A DNA stretch of 20,863 bases from Anaerolineales bacterium (lineage in GTDB: Bacteria; Chloroflexota; Anaerolineae; Anaerolineales; Villigracilaceae): NCBI GenBank assembly GCA_029933275.1, contig JAOZOM010000003.1, positions 2,860 through 23,722 of the forward strand, in the 5' to 3' direction. Shown piece after piece: positions 6,302 to 12,987 of the stretch. A program made the position numbers and the translations under genes. Within the stretch, counting starts at the first letter, position 1. The number at the start of each line of letters is the position of its first letter. A model generated the notes under the pieces. It was given only the letters and a program-made list of their open reading frames with translations. It had not been told where the DNA came from and ran no database searches.

Positions 6302-7126
6302 TTAAGACCATCCATCCAAGTCTAACCCTAAAAATTCCCGCAAATCATCATTCCACGGTCTATAAAAATCTTCTAGTTTCTTGCGCTTTGCTTCGCCAAT
6401 CGGTGGGGCGGAGAAGCGCATCTTTTTGCCCCAATAAAAGAGTCTACGCAATTTGGAAGGAATTTCCTTCTGGTAACGCGGCTTGCGGATGAGAATCTGA
6501 TAAAAAGGGTTTTTCCAGATTTCGGTGGGATTGAAGGCTTCATCAAAATCTTCGCTAATAAAATCTACGTCCACATCGAGGAAGGTAAAGATACGTTTGT
6601 AAAAACCTTTGGGCGCGGAGATCATTTCTTCAAAGGGGAGAATGAGTAAATTCTCACGCGGGAAGTATTCCAGATATTTGCGGATATAACGCATATAAAC
6701 ACCACGACTAAAATAGCCGATTTCATCAGGATGATATTCATCGCTGAGATATAAGTCTACGGCTTCGGCGAAGGTATGCGATTCGTTGAGGTGGCGGCGG
6801 TTATCCCAGTATTGGGAGATAGCGCGCTGGATGGGATCACGTACGGTGAGAATCAGCTTCACATCTGGCAAGAGGGCATGGATTCGCTTCGGTGCTTCGG
6901 GGTGGCAAATATAGCCGGGGGAGGCTTCTCCTCGCGCAAGCTGATTCGCAGAATCCGCAAAATGCGCCGCGTAAGCCTCGGCTCCACGCGCGTACTCGTC
7001 CTCCTTAAAAAAGAAGTTAATCTCCTTTTTATCCGCCATAAAAATTTGGGGATGCTCTTTGAGAATCCGATAGAGAGAAGTTGTCCCCGCTTTTTGGGAG
7101 CCAATAATGAGAAAATTTGGGAGCAT
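6302..7126 (-). CDS. PAPS-dependent sulfotransferase domain protein
   Basis: Predicted cytosolic sulfotransferase (PF00685 type) that moves a sulfuryl group from PAPS to a hydroxyl or amine of a carbohydrate, lipid or other acceptor. The 274-residue protein has the 5'-phosphosulfate loop near the N terminus, GSQKAGTTSLY (9-19, with Lys12), and the 3'-phosphate motif VRDPIQRAISQYW (95-107, with Arg96 and Ser104). The start at 7126 is preferred because AAAGGTG precedes it and the protein then begins directly with the nucleotide-binding strand. An upstream in-frame start at 7162 would add 12 residues made from a dispersed repeat. It lies downstream of the YitT gene on the same strand, about 70 bp away. 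The acceptor cannot be told from sequence. Confidence 0.9.
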   Translation of the reverse strand: MLPNFLIIGSQKAGTTSLYRILKEHPQIFMADKKEINFFFKEDEYARGAEAYAAHFADSANQLARGEASPGYICHPEAPKRIHALLPDVKLILTVRDPIQRAISQYWDNRRHLNESHTFAEAVDLYLSDEYHPDEIGYFSRGVYMRYIRKYLEYFPRENLLILPFEEMISAPKGFYKRIFTFLDVDVDFISEDFDEAFNPTEIWKNPFYQILIRKPRYQKEIPSKLRRLFYWGKKMRFSAPPIGEAKRKKLEDFYRPWNDDLREFLGLDLDGWS

Positions 7127-7141
7127 AAAACACCTTTCTCT

Positions 7142-7189
7142 CCACAAAGGCACAGAGAGCACAGAGCTTTTCCTTTGTGCCTTTGCGGT
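7142..7189. repeat. Dispersed inverted repeat, family A (CACAAAGGCACA type)
   Basis: Imperfect arms (7142-7159 and 7172-7189) related to CCACAAAGGCACA face each other. The same motif forms a longer inverted repeat at 20211-20288 and a half copy at 18791-18815. It fills the gap between the YitT and sulfotransferase genes. Confidence 0.7.
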
Positions 7190-7196
7190 AATTTCT

Positions 7197-8045
7197 TTAG
7201 TCTTCGTCTAACGGAGCAAAGCCCTCGCCGAGAGCTTCATGCGCCTGCCCGATGACCATGAAAGCGTGCGGGTCAGCTTCGTTGACGATGCGTTTTAGGC
7301 GCATGGTTTCTGAGCGGGTCACAACGCAATAGAGCATCGTGCGCTCTGTGCCGGTATACGCACCTTTGGCGGAGAGCAGGGTCACGCCGCGGTCGAGGGT
7401 CTCAAAGATTTTCTGGGAGACGGTTTGCGGCTCGGTGGTGATAATCAGCGCGGTGCGAACTACGCTTAATCCCTGTGCGGCAACCTCAGTCACGATTCCG
7501 CTGACGTAGAGGGCAATGAGGGCATAGAGAGCTTCTTTCCAGCCGAAGATGAAACCCGCTGAGAGAATGACGGCTGAATCGACGATCATATAGCTCTGCG
7601 AGATGGGGATGCCGCGCCAACGATTGAGAATGCGAGCGAGAATGTCGCTACCGCCGCTGGTACCTTGCCCGCGATAGACAATCCCAAAACCAATTCCGCT
7701 GACGACTGCACCATAGAGGGAGTTGAGCAGGATGTCATCGGTGATGCCTTCTGGTGGGAGAAAAAGAGTGAGCGCATCGACAAAAAAAGAAAAGGTGATG
7801 ACAGCCAACGCGGTGCGGAAAACGAATTTCTTCCCGCCGAGATAACGCCAGCCGAGCGCAAAGAGCGGGATATTGCCGATCAAAATCATCAATCCGATTT
7901 GCCAACCGGTGACGTGATTAATCAATTGTGCCACGCCGCTCACGCCACCGCTAGCAAGATTGGCTGGAATCAAAAAAAGACGCAACCCAATCGCTTGGAT
8001 TAATGCGCCGAGGGTAATGAGGAGGTAGTCGCGAAGATTTTTCAT
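7197..8045 (-). CDS. YitT family (DUF161/DUF2179) membrane protein
   Basis: Member of the YitT family, bacterial inner-membrane proteins of unknown transport role. The 282-residue protein has five to six predicted membrane helices in the first 200 residues, formed by two DUF161-type repeats. They include the family motif TSGGSDILARIL. A cytosolic DUF2179 domain follows (about 205-275) with GVTLLSAKGAYTG and RTMLYCVVTRSE. The start at 8045 (MKNLRDYLLITLGAL) is chosen because families begin just before the first helix. A longer TTG start at 8096 is possible. No clear ribosome-binding site is seen. A good promoter (8129-8157) lies upstream, leaving a leader of about 77 nt. The sulfotransferase downstream may be co-transcribed. 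Confidence 0.9.
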   Translation of the reverse strand: MKNLRDYLLITLGALIQAIGLRLFLIPANLASGGVSGVAQLINHVTGWQIGLMILIGNIPLFALGWRYLGGKKFVFRTALAVITFSFFVDALTLFLPPEGITDDILLNSLYGAVVSGIGFGIVYRGQGTSGGSDILARILNRWRGIPISQSYMIVDSAVILSAGFIFGWKEALYALIALYVSGIVTEVAAQGLSVVRTALIITTEPQTVSQKIFETLDRGVTLLSAKGAYTGTERTMLYCVVTRSETMRLKRIVNEADPHAFMVIGQAHEALGEGFAPLDED

Positions 8046-8098
8046 GGTTTTAAAGGTGCCAAAGGTAATAAGGGAGAAATAAAAAAATCTGCTCAAGC

Positions 8099-8136
8099 TG
8101 CATAATCTGCGGATAAAAAACTTCTTGCATTATGCA
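8099..8136. repeat. 8-bp inverted repeat in the YitT leader
   Basis: TGCATAAT (8099-8106) and ATTATGCA (8129-8136) form a perfect inverted repeat with a 22-nt spacer. The right arm contains the -10 box of the YitT promoter. It could be a binding site or a leader-RNA hairpin; nothing decides between them. Confidence 0.4.
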
Positions 8137-8157
8137 CCAGAGAGCAGATATTTTCAA
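8129..8157 (-). promoter_or_regulatory. Promoter of the YitT gene
   Basis: On the minus strand TTGAAA (8152-8157) and CATAAT (8129-8134) are separated by exactly 17 bp. Transcription would start near 8122. Confidence 0.6.
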
Positions 8158-8183
8158 GATATGGTAAAAACTATCAAATTGGT

Positions 8184-8189
8184 TATAAT
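8184..8189 (+). promoter_or_regulatory. -10 box of the histidine kinase gene
   Basis: A perfect TATAAT lies 18 nt before the ATG at 8208, giving a leader of about 12 nt that holds the ribosome-binding site CGAGGAG (8197-8203). No good -35 is visible. It is divergent from the YitT promoter. Confidence 0.6.
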
Positions 8190-8207
8190 AGGCTTTCGAG
8201 GAGTATT

Positions 8208-9878
8208 ATGACATTATCTTGTGAACAATTACAAGACCGTTTATTGGCTTTGCATCGCGCCAATTTAGGGTTGATAAAAGACATCTCTATAGACACGCTA
8301 CTCAAACGGATCGCTATCATAGCAAGCGAGCAAGCGGATGCAGAATATGCTGCTTTAGCCATTTTTGACGATGATGGGAATTTAGCAAAATTCGTCACGA
8401 TTGGGATGAGCGAAGAGAAAATCAAGAAAATCGGTCGGCAACCGAAAGGCTTGGGTTTATTAAGCGCATTGAAGAATACGAATGACCCGATTCGTTTACC
8501 TATCTTGGGCGATGACCCACGCAGTATCGGCTTTCCCGAACATCACCCCCCGATGCGCTCTTTTTTGGGCGTGCCAATCATCTCAACCAATCGTCAACTC
8601 GGACAGATTTATCTGACTAATAAACGCAGCGCCAATGCCTTTAGCGAAGAGGATGAGCAAATTATCCAAATGCTGGCGGGATACGCCGCCGCCGCGATCC
8701 AAAATGCGCGGTTTTATGGCAACCTCCGCGAGCGCGATATCTCCCTCACCCAACACAGTGAAGATTTAGCTTTTCTAAACGATGTCGCCGCGGCTCTCGT
8801 CCCCACGCAGAGATTAGATGAAATCGTCCACAAAACACTCACACTAGTGATGGATTATTTACACGTAGAGGCAGGAGAACTTTTCCTTTTGGATGAGGAG
8901 ACTCAAAGTCTACACTTGATTTTACATTGCGGCGAGGCAGCCGAAGCCTTTTGGACGCGTAGCCGTTTTAAACTCGGTGAAGGCTTTGTCGGTATAGTCG
9001 CCAAAGAAAACGAAACCTTAATCAGCAATGATCTCTCAAAAGATATGCGCTATTTGCGTCCCGCGGTGGTAGAAGCCGGATTTAAACAATTCATCTGTTT
9101 GCCACTCACATCCGGCGATAAAATGATTGGCGTTCTCTGCACGACAAAGCGCGGCGATGAACCTTTCGATGATCGCAGTATTCAGCTTCTCACCGCTGTC
9201 GGGAATTGGGCGGGAGTAGCTATCGAAAACTCCCGTCTACATACAAACGCACGCCGTTTGGCTGTTCTCGAAGAGCGTGAAAGAATCGGTATGGATATGC
9301 ACGATGGTGTCATCCAGTCCATTTTTGGAGTTGGCTTGGGCTTAGAGAACGTCCACCACTTAATCGATGAGAACCCCGATAAAGCTAAAGAAGGTGTTCG
9401 TCTCGCAATCGATGGGTTGAATCAAGCGATGCGCGATTTGCGCACCTATATTCTCGATCTGCGCCCCCGCCAACTCGGGGAAGAAAACCTCCTCATTGGC
9501 TTACGCCGTTTGGTTACAGAATATCGCATCAATACCCTTTCAGAAGCGATGCTAACAGGAAAAGAAAAAGAAATCATCAATTTATCACAAGACAACGCCC
9601 TGATTCTTTTCCACATCACACAAGAGGCTCTTGCCAATGCCGCAAAACACGCCCAAGCAAAACGCGTCGGCGTCAATATCTGGACAACGGCAGATCGCGT
9701 TTTATTAGAAATTGAAGATAACGGCAAAGGTTTTGACCTCGATAAAATGAGCATGACCCTCGGACATGGACTCTCGAATATGCACACTCGCATCCGCAAA
9801 GCAGGCGGCGAGATAGAAATCTCCTCCGTTCCAGATGAAGGAACGATGATTTTAGCGTGGTTACCGCGCGAGGGGTAA
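8208..9878 (+). CDS. Soluble sensor histidine kinase with two GAF domains (NarL/LiaS type)
   Basis: Predicted cytosolic two-component sensor of the HisKA_3 type. Such kinases autophosphorylate a histidine and pass phosphate to a LuxR/NarL-type regulator. The 556-residue protein has two GAF sensor domains (about 28-168 and 185-342) and a dimerisation domain with EERERIGMDMHDGVIQS (His365 followed by Asp). A GHKL ATPase domain follows with N box ALANAAKHA (Asn477), DNGKGFD (504-510) and GHGLSNMHTR (519-528). There are no membrane segments, so the signal is internal: a small ligand, redox state or gas. TATAAT and GAGGAG precede the start. No response regulator is adjacent (galE follows and YitT is divergent), so it is an orphan in this window. 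Confidence 0.93.
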   Translation: MTLSCEQLQDRLLALHRANLGLIKDISIDTLLKRIAIIASEQADAEYAALAIFDDDGNLAKFVTIGMSEEKIKKIGRQPKGLGLLSALKNTNDPIRLPILGDDPRSIGFPEHHPPMRSFLGVPIISTNRQLGQIYLTNKRSANAFSEEDEQIIQMLAGYAAAAIQNARFYGNLRERDISLTQHSEDLAFLNDVAAALVPTQRLDEIVHKTLTLVMDYLHVEAGELFLLDEETQSLHLILHCGEAAEAFWTRSRFKLGEGFVGIVAKENETLISNDLSKDMRYLRPAVVEAGFKQFICLPLTSGDKMIGVLCTTKRGDEPFDDRSIQLLTAVGNWAGVAIENSRLHTNARRLAVLEERERIGMDMHDGVIQSIFGVGLGLENVHHLIDENPDKAKEGVRLAIDGLNQAMRDLRTYILDLRPRQLGEENLLIGLRRLVTEYRINTLSEAMLTGKEKEIINLSQDNALILFHITQEALANAAKHAQAKRVGVNIWTTADRVLLEIEDNGKGFDLDKMSMTLGHGLSNMHTRIRKAGGEIEISSVPDEGTMILAWLPREG

Positions 9879-9885
9879 AAGAATA

Positions 9886-9924
9886 TTTTGTATTACATAA
9901 TTGATAATTTTACGCAATACAAAA
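9886..9924. repeat. 9-bp inverted repeat before galE
   Basis: TTTTGTATT (9886-9894) and AATACAAAA (9916-9924) form a perfect inverted repeat with a 21-nt AT-rich spacer between the kinase and galE genes. It has no T run downstream. It overlaps the TTTTACGCAATAC repeat at 9908-9920. Confidence 0.45.
9908..9920 (+). repeat. Dispersed repeat, family C (TACGCAATAC), left of galE
   Basis: TTTTACGCAATAC here is the exact reverse complement of 10932-10944 on the other side of galE, so galE is framed by 13-bp perfect inverted repeats about 1 kb apart. Confidence 0.6.
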
Positions 9925-9948
9925 CGCGCACTTAACAAGGAAACCCTT

Positions 9949-10926
9949 ATGAATATCTTTCTAACAGGCGGAGCGGGCTATATCGGCTCGGCGACCGCGG
10001 AGGCTTTGCTTGGCACCGGGCATCAAGTCACCATCTACGATTCGCTCGTAACCGGACATCGGCAGGCTCTTCCGGCAGATGCGGATTTTATCCACGCGGA
10101 TTTGGGGGATGCAGATGCCCTTCGAGCCGCGCTTGCCACGCAAAAATTTGACGCGGTAATGCACTTTGCGGCGTTCATCGAAGCCGGAGAGAGCATGAAA
10201 GACCCCGGCAAATTCATCCGAAACAATCTGGTTAACTCATCAATGCTCATCGAGGCGGCAACACGCGCGGGTGTGGGGCGTTTCGTCCTGTCGTCCACCG
10301 CGGCGGTGTATCAGTCCAGCGATGAGCCACTTAGCGAAGAATCGCCCCTCGGTCCCACCAATACATACGGATATACAAAACTGGCAGTGGAGCGAATCCT
10401 AGAATGGTATCGAAAAATTCACGGTTTGCATTTTGCCGCTTTGCGCTATTTCAACGCTTCGGGGGCGTTGCCCAATCGCGGCGAGGCGCATCAACCAGAA
10501 TCGCATCTCATCCCGCTGGTTTTGCAAGTGGCGTTGGGACAGCGTGAAAATATCAAAATTTTCGGCACCGATTACCCCACGCCAGATGGAACAGCAATCC
10601 GCGACTATATCCACATTGCAGATTTGGTCTCGGCGCATTTGCTGGCTTTGGACGCGCTCTCCGAGCGGGATAAATTGGTCTACAACATCGGTAACGGGAC
10701 GGGATATTCCGTTAAAGAAGTTATCGAGACGGCTCGCTCCGTGACCCGACACCTGATTCCGTCTGTGGAGACTCCGCGCCGTCCCGGCGACCCGGCGCGT
10801 TTGGTTGCCTCTTCTGCTAAAATTCGCCGTGAACTCGGCTGGGAGCCAAAATATCCCGACTTAAAAGATATTATCGCCTCCGCGTGGAGGTGGCATGAAT
10901 CGCACCCGCAGGGTTACGAAAGATAA
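9949..10926 (+). CDS. galE: UDP-glucose 4-epimerase
   Basis: GalE interconverts UDP-glucose and UDP-galactose with tightly bound NAD+, serving galactose use and surface polysaccharide synthesis in the cytosol. The 325-residue protein is an extended short-chain dehydrogenase. It has the nucleotide motif GGAGYIGS (7-14), the Ser-Thr pair in SSTAAVY (115-121), the catalytic YxxxK Tyr140/Lys144 (NTYGYTKLAVE), and the substrate-loop motif LRYFNASGA. The start at 9949 is supported by AAGGAAA (9937-9943) 6 nt upstream and by the Rossmann strand starting at residue 2; an upstream TTG at 9901 would add 16 unlikely residues. Epimerases on related UDP-sugars cannot be excluded. No other Leloir gene is nearby, so it looks like a free-standing gene for sugar precursor supply. 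Confidence 0.93.
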   Translation: MNIFLTGGAGYIGSATAEALLGTGHQVTIYDSLVTGHRQALPADADFIHADLGDADALRAALATQKFDAVMHFAAFIEAGESMKDPGKFIRNNLVNSSMLIEAATRAGVGRFVLSSTAAVYQSSDEPLSEESPLGPTNTYGYTKLAVERILEWYRKIHGLHFAALRYFNASGALPNRGEAHQPESHLIPLVLQVALGQRENIKIFGTDYPTPDGTAIRDYIHIADLVSAHLLALDALSERDKLVYNIGNGTGYSVKEVIETARSVTRHLIPSVETPRRPGDPARLVASSAKIRRELGWEPKYPDLKDIIASAWRWHESHPQGYER

Positions 10927-10944
10927 ATTCCGTATTGCGTAAAA
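10927..10944 (-). repeat. Dispersed repeat, family C, right of galE
   Basis: Read on the minus strand, 10927-10941 is TACGCAATACGGAAT. It matches 17488-17502 (TACGAAATACGGAAT) at 14 of 15 bases, and 10932-10944 is the inverted copy of 9908-9920. Confidence 0.6.
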
Positions 10945-10970
10945 CTCATGTAACTACTCATCGCAAACGG

Positions 10971-11076
10971 ATAGAACACGGATTTACGCGGGTTTTGCGG
11001 ATATTCGCTGATAAAAAACAGAAAAAAATAAAAAATCCGTGCAAATCTACACAATCTGTGCAAATCCGCGTGCTAT
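10971..11076. repeat. Long imperfect inverted repeat, family B (CGGATTT/AAATCCG type)
   Basis: Arms of 42 nt (10971-11012 and 11035-11076) are joined by an A-rich 22-nt spacer. Most differences between the arms are A/G transitions that become G-U pairs in RNA, so a long hairpin could form if transcribed. The arms consist of repeated short units of the AAATCCGTG type. It accounts for most of the gap between galE and the protease gene. Confidence 0.75.
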
Positions 11077-11117
11077 CTCCCGCAGGCTGAGCAATTACTT
11101 ACGCAGAACAAACACTT

Positions 11118-11774
11118 ATGAATAATTTCCTCACCTTCTTCGTCGTCCTCATCGGTTGGATTTTCTCGCTCAGTTTCCATGAGTTTTCTCATGCCATCGT
11201 TGCCTATTATGGCGGCGATACCAGCGTGCGAGAAAAAGGATATTTGACTTTTAACCCGCTCAAATATACCCATCCACTTTACTCGATTATTCTTCCGCTC
11301 GCCTTTCTCTTCATGGGCGGGATTGGGCTGCCCGGCGGGGCGGTTTATATCGAAACCTGGCGATTGCGGAGCAATAAATGGAAGAGCGCAGTTTCGCTGG
11401 CGGGACCTGCCTCCAATTTTTTGCTCATTATCCTTTTAGCGATTATTCTGCAATTTGTACCGGATACAAACACGGGAATTTTTCCCGGTTTGGCTTTTTT
11501 GGCTTTATTGCAAATTTACGCTCTGGTTTTAAATCTCATCCCCGTCCCGCCATTTGACGGGTTTGGCGCAATTGAGCCTTATCTCAGCCCGGAGATTTTA
11601 GAGAAGATCGAGCCAATCCGCGGGATGATGATTTGGTTGGTAATTGCCGCACTTTGGTACGTTCCCTTTATTGGCAATGTCTTTTCTACGTTAATTTTCT
11701 CTATTGCTCATATATTCCACTTCCCCTTTGATTTGGTTGCAACCGGCTACCAACAATTCTTCTTCTGGAAGTGA
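11118..11774 (+). CDS. Site-2-protease-like zinc metalloprotease (M50 family)
   Basis: Predicted intramembrane zinc protease of the short, PDZ-less M50 group. Members cut transmembrane segments, often of anti-sigma factors or regulators. The 218-residue protein has about five hydrophobic segments. Zinc ligands are His21 and His25 with catalytic Glu22 in HEFSH (21-25), inside the first helix. The third ligand is Asp147 in NLIPVPPFDG (139-148), with AGPASN (95-100) as a further family motif. No ribosome-binding site is visible before the ATG, and no obvious promoter. dus follows after 28 nt, so the two may form an operon. The substrate is unknown. Confidence 0.9.
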   Translation: MNNFLTFFVVLIGWIFSLSFHEFSHAIVAYYGGDTSVREKGYLTFNPLKYTHPLYSIILPLAFLFMGGIGLPGGAVYIETWRLRSNKWKSAVSLAGPASNFLLIILLAIILQFVPDTNTGIFPGLAFLALLQIYALVLNLIPVPPFDGFGAIEPYLSPEILEKIEPIRGMMIWLVIAALWYVPFIGNVFSTLIFSIAHIFHFPFDLVATGYQQFFFWK

Positions 11775-11802
11775 TAATTTGTTCCACGTTGCTTAAAACA
11801 TT

Positions 11803-12783
11803 ATGCAATATATGAACATATCCCAAACACCCTCCCCCACCTTCTACGTTGACAAAATTCCCGTCTACGGCGATGCGATTCTTGCCCCGATGATGGGGTT
11901 TTCCGATTTGCCCTATCGATCGCTTTGCCGCGAGATGGGATCGGCAATCAGCTATACCGAATTTGCGCGCGCCGAAGGATTAATCTACAATATGCGCCGA
12001 GTTTCAGAGAAGTTGATTTATCGCGAAGATGAGCGTCCAGTCGCCTTTCAGATTTATACACATGATATTGACTATATGGTCAATGCCGCGTTGAGAATTC
12101 AAGATTTGCGTCCCGATTTTATTGATATTAATATGGGTTGCCCTACCAAAGCGATTGCAAATAGCGGCGCAGGCGTGGGGATGATGCGCACGCCGCTCAA
12201 AGTAGCTCGACTTTTTAAACGATTGAGTAGAGAGCTAGAAATCCCCGTGACGGCGAAGATTCGGATGGGATGGGATGATTGCGTCAATTACAAATTAATT
12301 GCGCGGATTGTCGAAGAAAATGGCGGTGCGCTGATTGCTATCCATGGGCGGACGCGTGAAGGGGGACGCGAAAGAGCCGCTAATTGGGATGTAATCGGCG
12401 AAGTGAAACAACTGGTTAAAATTCCCGTCATCGGGAATGGGGATGTGAAATGCGTTGCTGATATTGAAAAGATGAAGACGCACACCAATTGTGACGGGGT
12501 GATGATTGGTAGAGCCGCAATCGGAAATCCGTGGATTTTTTCGGGCAAAGATCGAGATGAGGTCAACTTCGAGGAAGTCCAAAAGGTGATGAGCGAGCAT
12601 CTCGACCGAAATTTGCTATTTTACGGCGAAGAGTTGGGCATCAATCTTTTCCGCAAGCATGTTGTTCAATATCTCGCGCCACTCCACACGACACGCCGCT
12701 ATAGGAGAGAGTTGCTAACGCGCGAAAACAGAGAAGAATTTTTAGAGCTATTAGCACAGGTTAACGAGAATTTGGTGAGATAG
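11803..12783 (+). CDS. dus: tRNA-dihydrouridine synthase
   Basis: Dus enzymes reduce uridines in the tRNA D-loop to dihydrouridine with FMN and NADPH. The 326-residue protein has the FMN-binding barrel starting APMMGFSDLPYR (29-40), the active-site cysteine Cys113 in INMGCPTKAI, then AKIRMGWDD, HGRTREGG and GNGDVK. The order is that of bacterial DusB-like proteins, but the exact target position (DusA, B or C) cannot be settled, so no letter is assigned. ATG at 11803 and at 11812 are both possible; neither has a ribosome-binding site. GATAAT at 11773-11778 might give its own promoter, otherwise it is transcribed with the protease gene 28 nt upstream. Confidence 0.93.
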   Translation: MQYMNISQTPSPTFYVDKIPVYGDAILAPMMGFSDLPYRSLCREMGSAISYTEFARAEGLIYNMRRVSEKLIYREDERPVAFQIYTHDIDYMVNAALRIQDLRPDFIDINMGCPTKAIANSGAGVGMMRTPLKVARLFKRLSRELEIPVTAKIRMGWDDCVNYKLIARIVEENGGALIAIHGRTREGGRERAANWDVIGEVKQLVKIPVIGNGDVKCVADIEKMKTHTNCDGVMIGRAAIGNPWIFSGKDRDEVNFEEVQKVMSEHLDRNLLFYGEELGINLFRKHVVQYLAPLHTTRRYRRELLTRENREEFLELLAQVNENLVR

Positions 12784-12787
12784 TTCC

Positions 12788-12814
12788 CCAGCTGTCCTTC
12801 GGACATCCAGCTGG
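12788..12814 (+). other. Hairpin after dus
   Basis: CCAGCTG and CAGCTGG, with an inner TCC-TTC-GGA, form a stem just after the dus stop codon. No T run follows, so it is at best a weak or Rho-assisted terminator or an RNA-stabilising end. Confidence 0.45.
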
Positions 12815-12927
12815 TCAGGATGGGGGCGGGTTTAGAAAAGAATCAGCTTCTCGTCAAGACCATGCTCATAAAGGGCAAACAAGCCAAAATCACGCGCGAT
12901 TTCCCCGTCTATACGCCAAAAGAAGAG

Positions 12928-12933
12928 TATAAT
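12928..12933 (+). promoter_or_regulatory. -10 box of the KimA-like gene
   Basis: A perfect TATAAT in the context GAGTATAATC, the same context as at 1607-1616. Transcription would start near 12940, about 48 nt before the chosen start codon. No c-di-AMP riboswitch could be recognised in the 177-nt gap. Confidence 0.5.
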
Positions 12934-12987
12934 CCCGCCGTTAATTTTTAGGATGTCCCCATGGACATCATTTTTGTCGAGGAACAA

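Noticed and set aside
9908..10944. galE as part of an insertion sequence
   Set aside because: No transposase and no visible target-site duplication at the ends of the inverted repeats; kept only as a repeat observation.
12820..12951. A 43-codon ORF between dus and the KimA-like gene, and an overlapping minus-strand open frame ending at 12832
   Set aside because: The plus frame has no ribosome-binding site and overlaps the TATAAT box. The minus frame reads protein-like near its end but has no ATG. Either could be a gene remnant, but nothing supports it.
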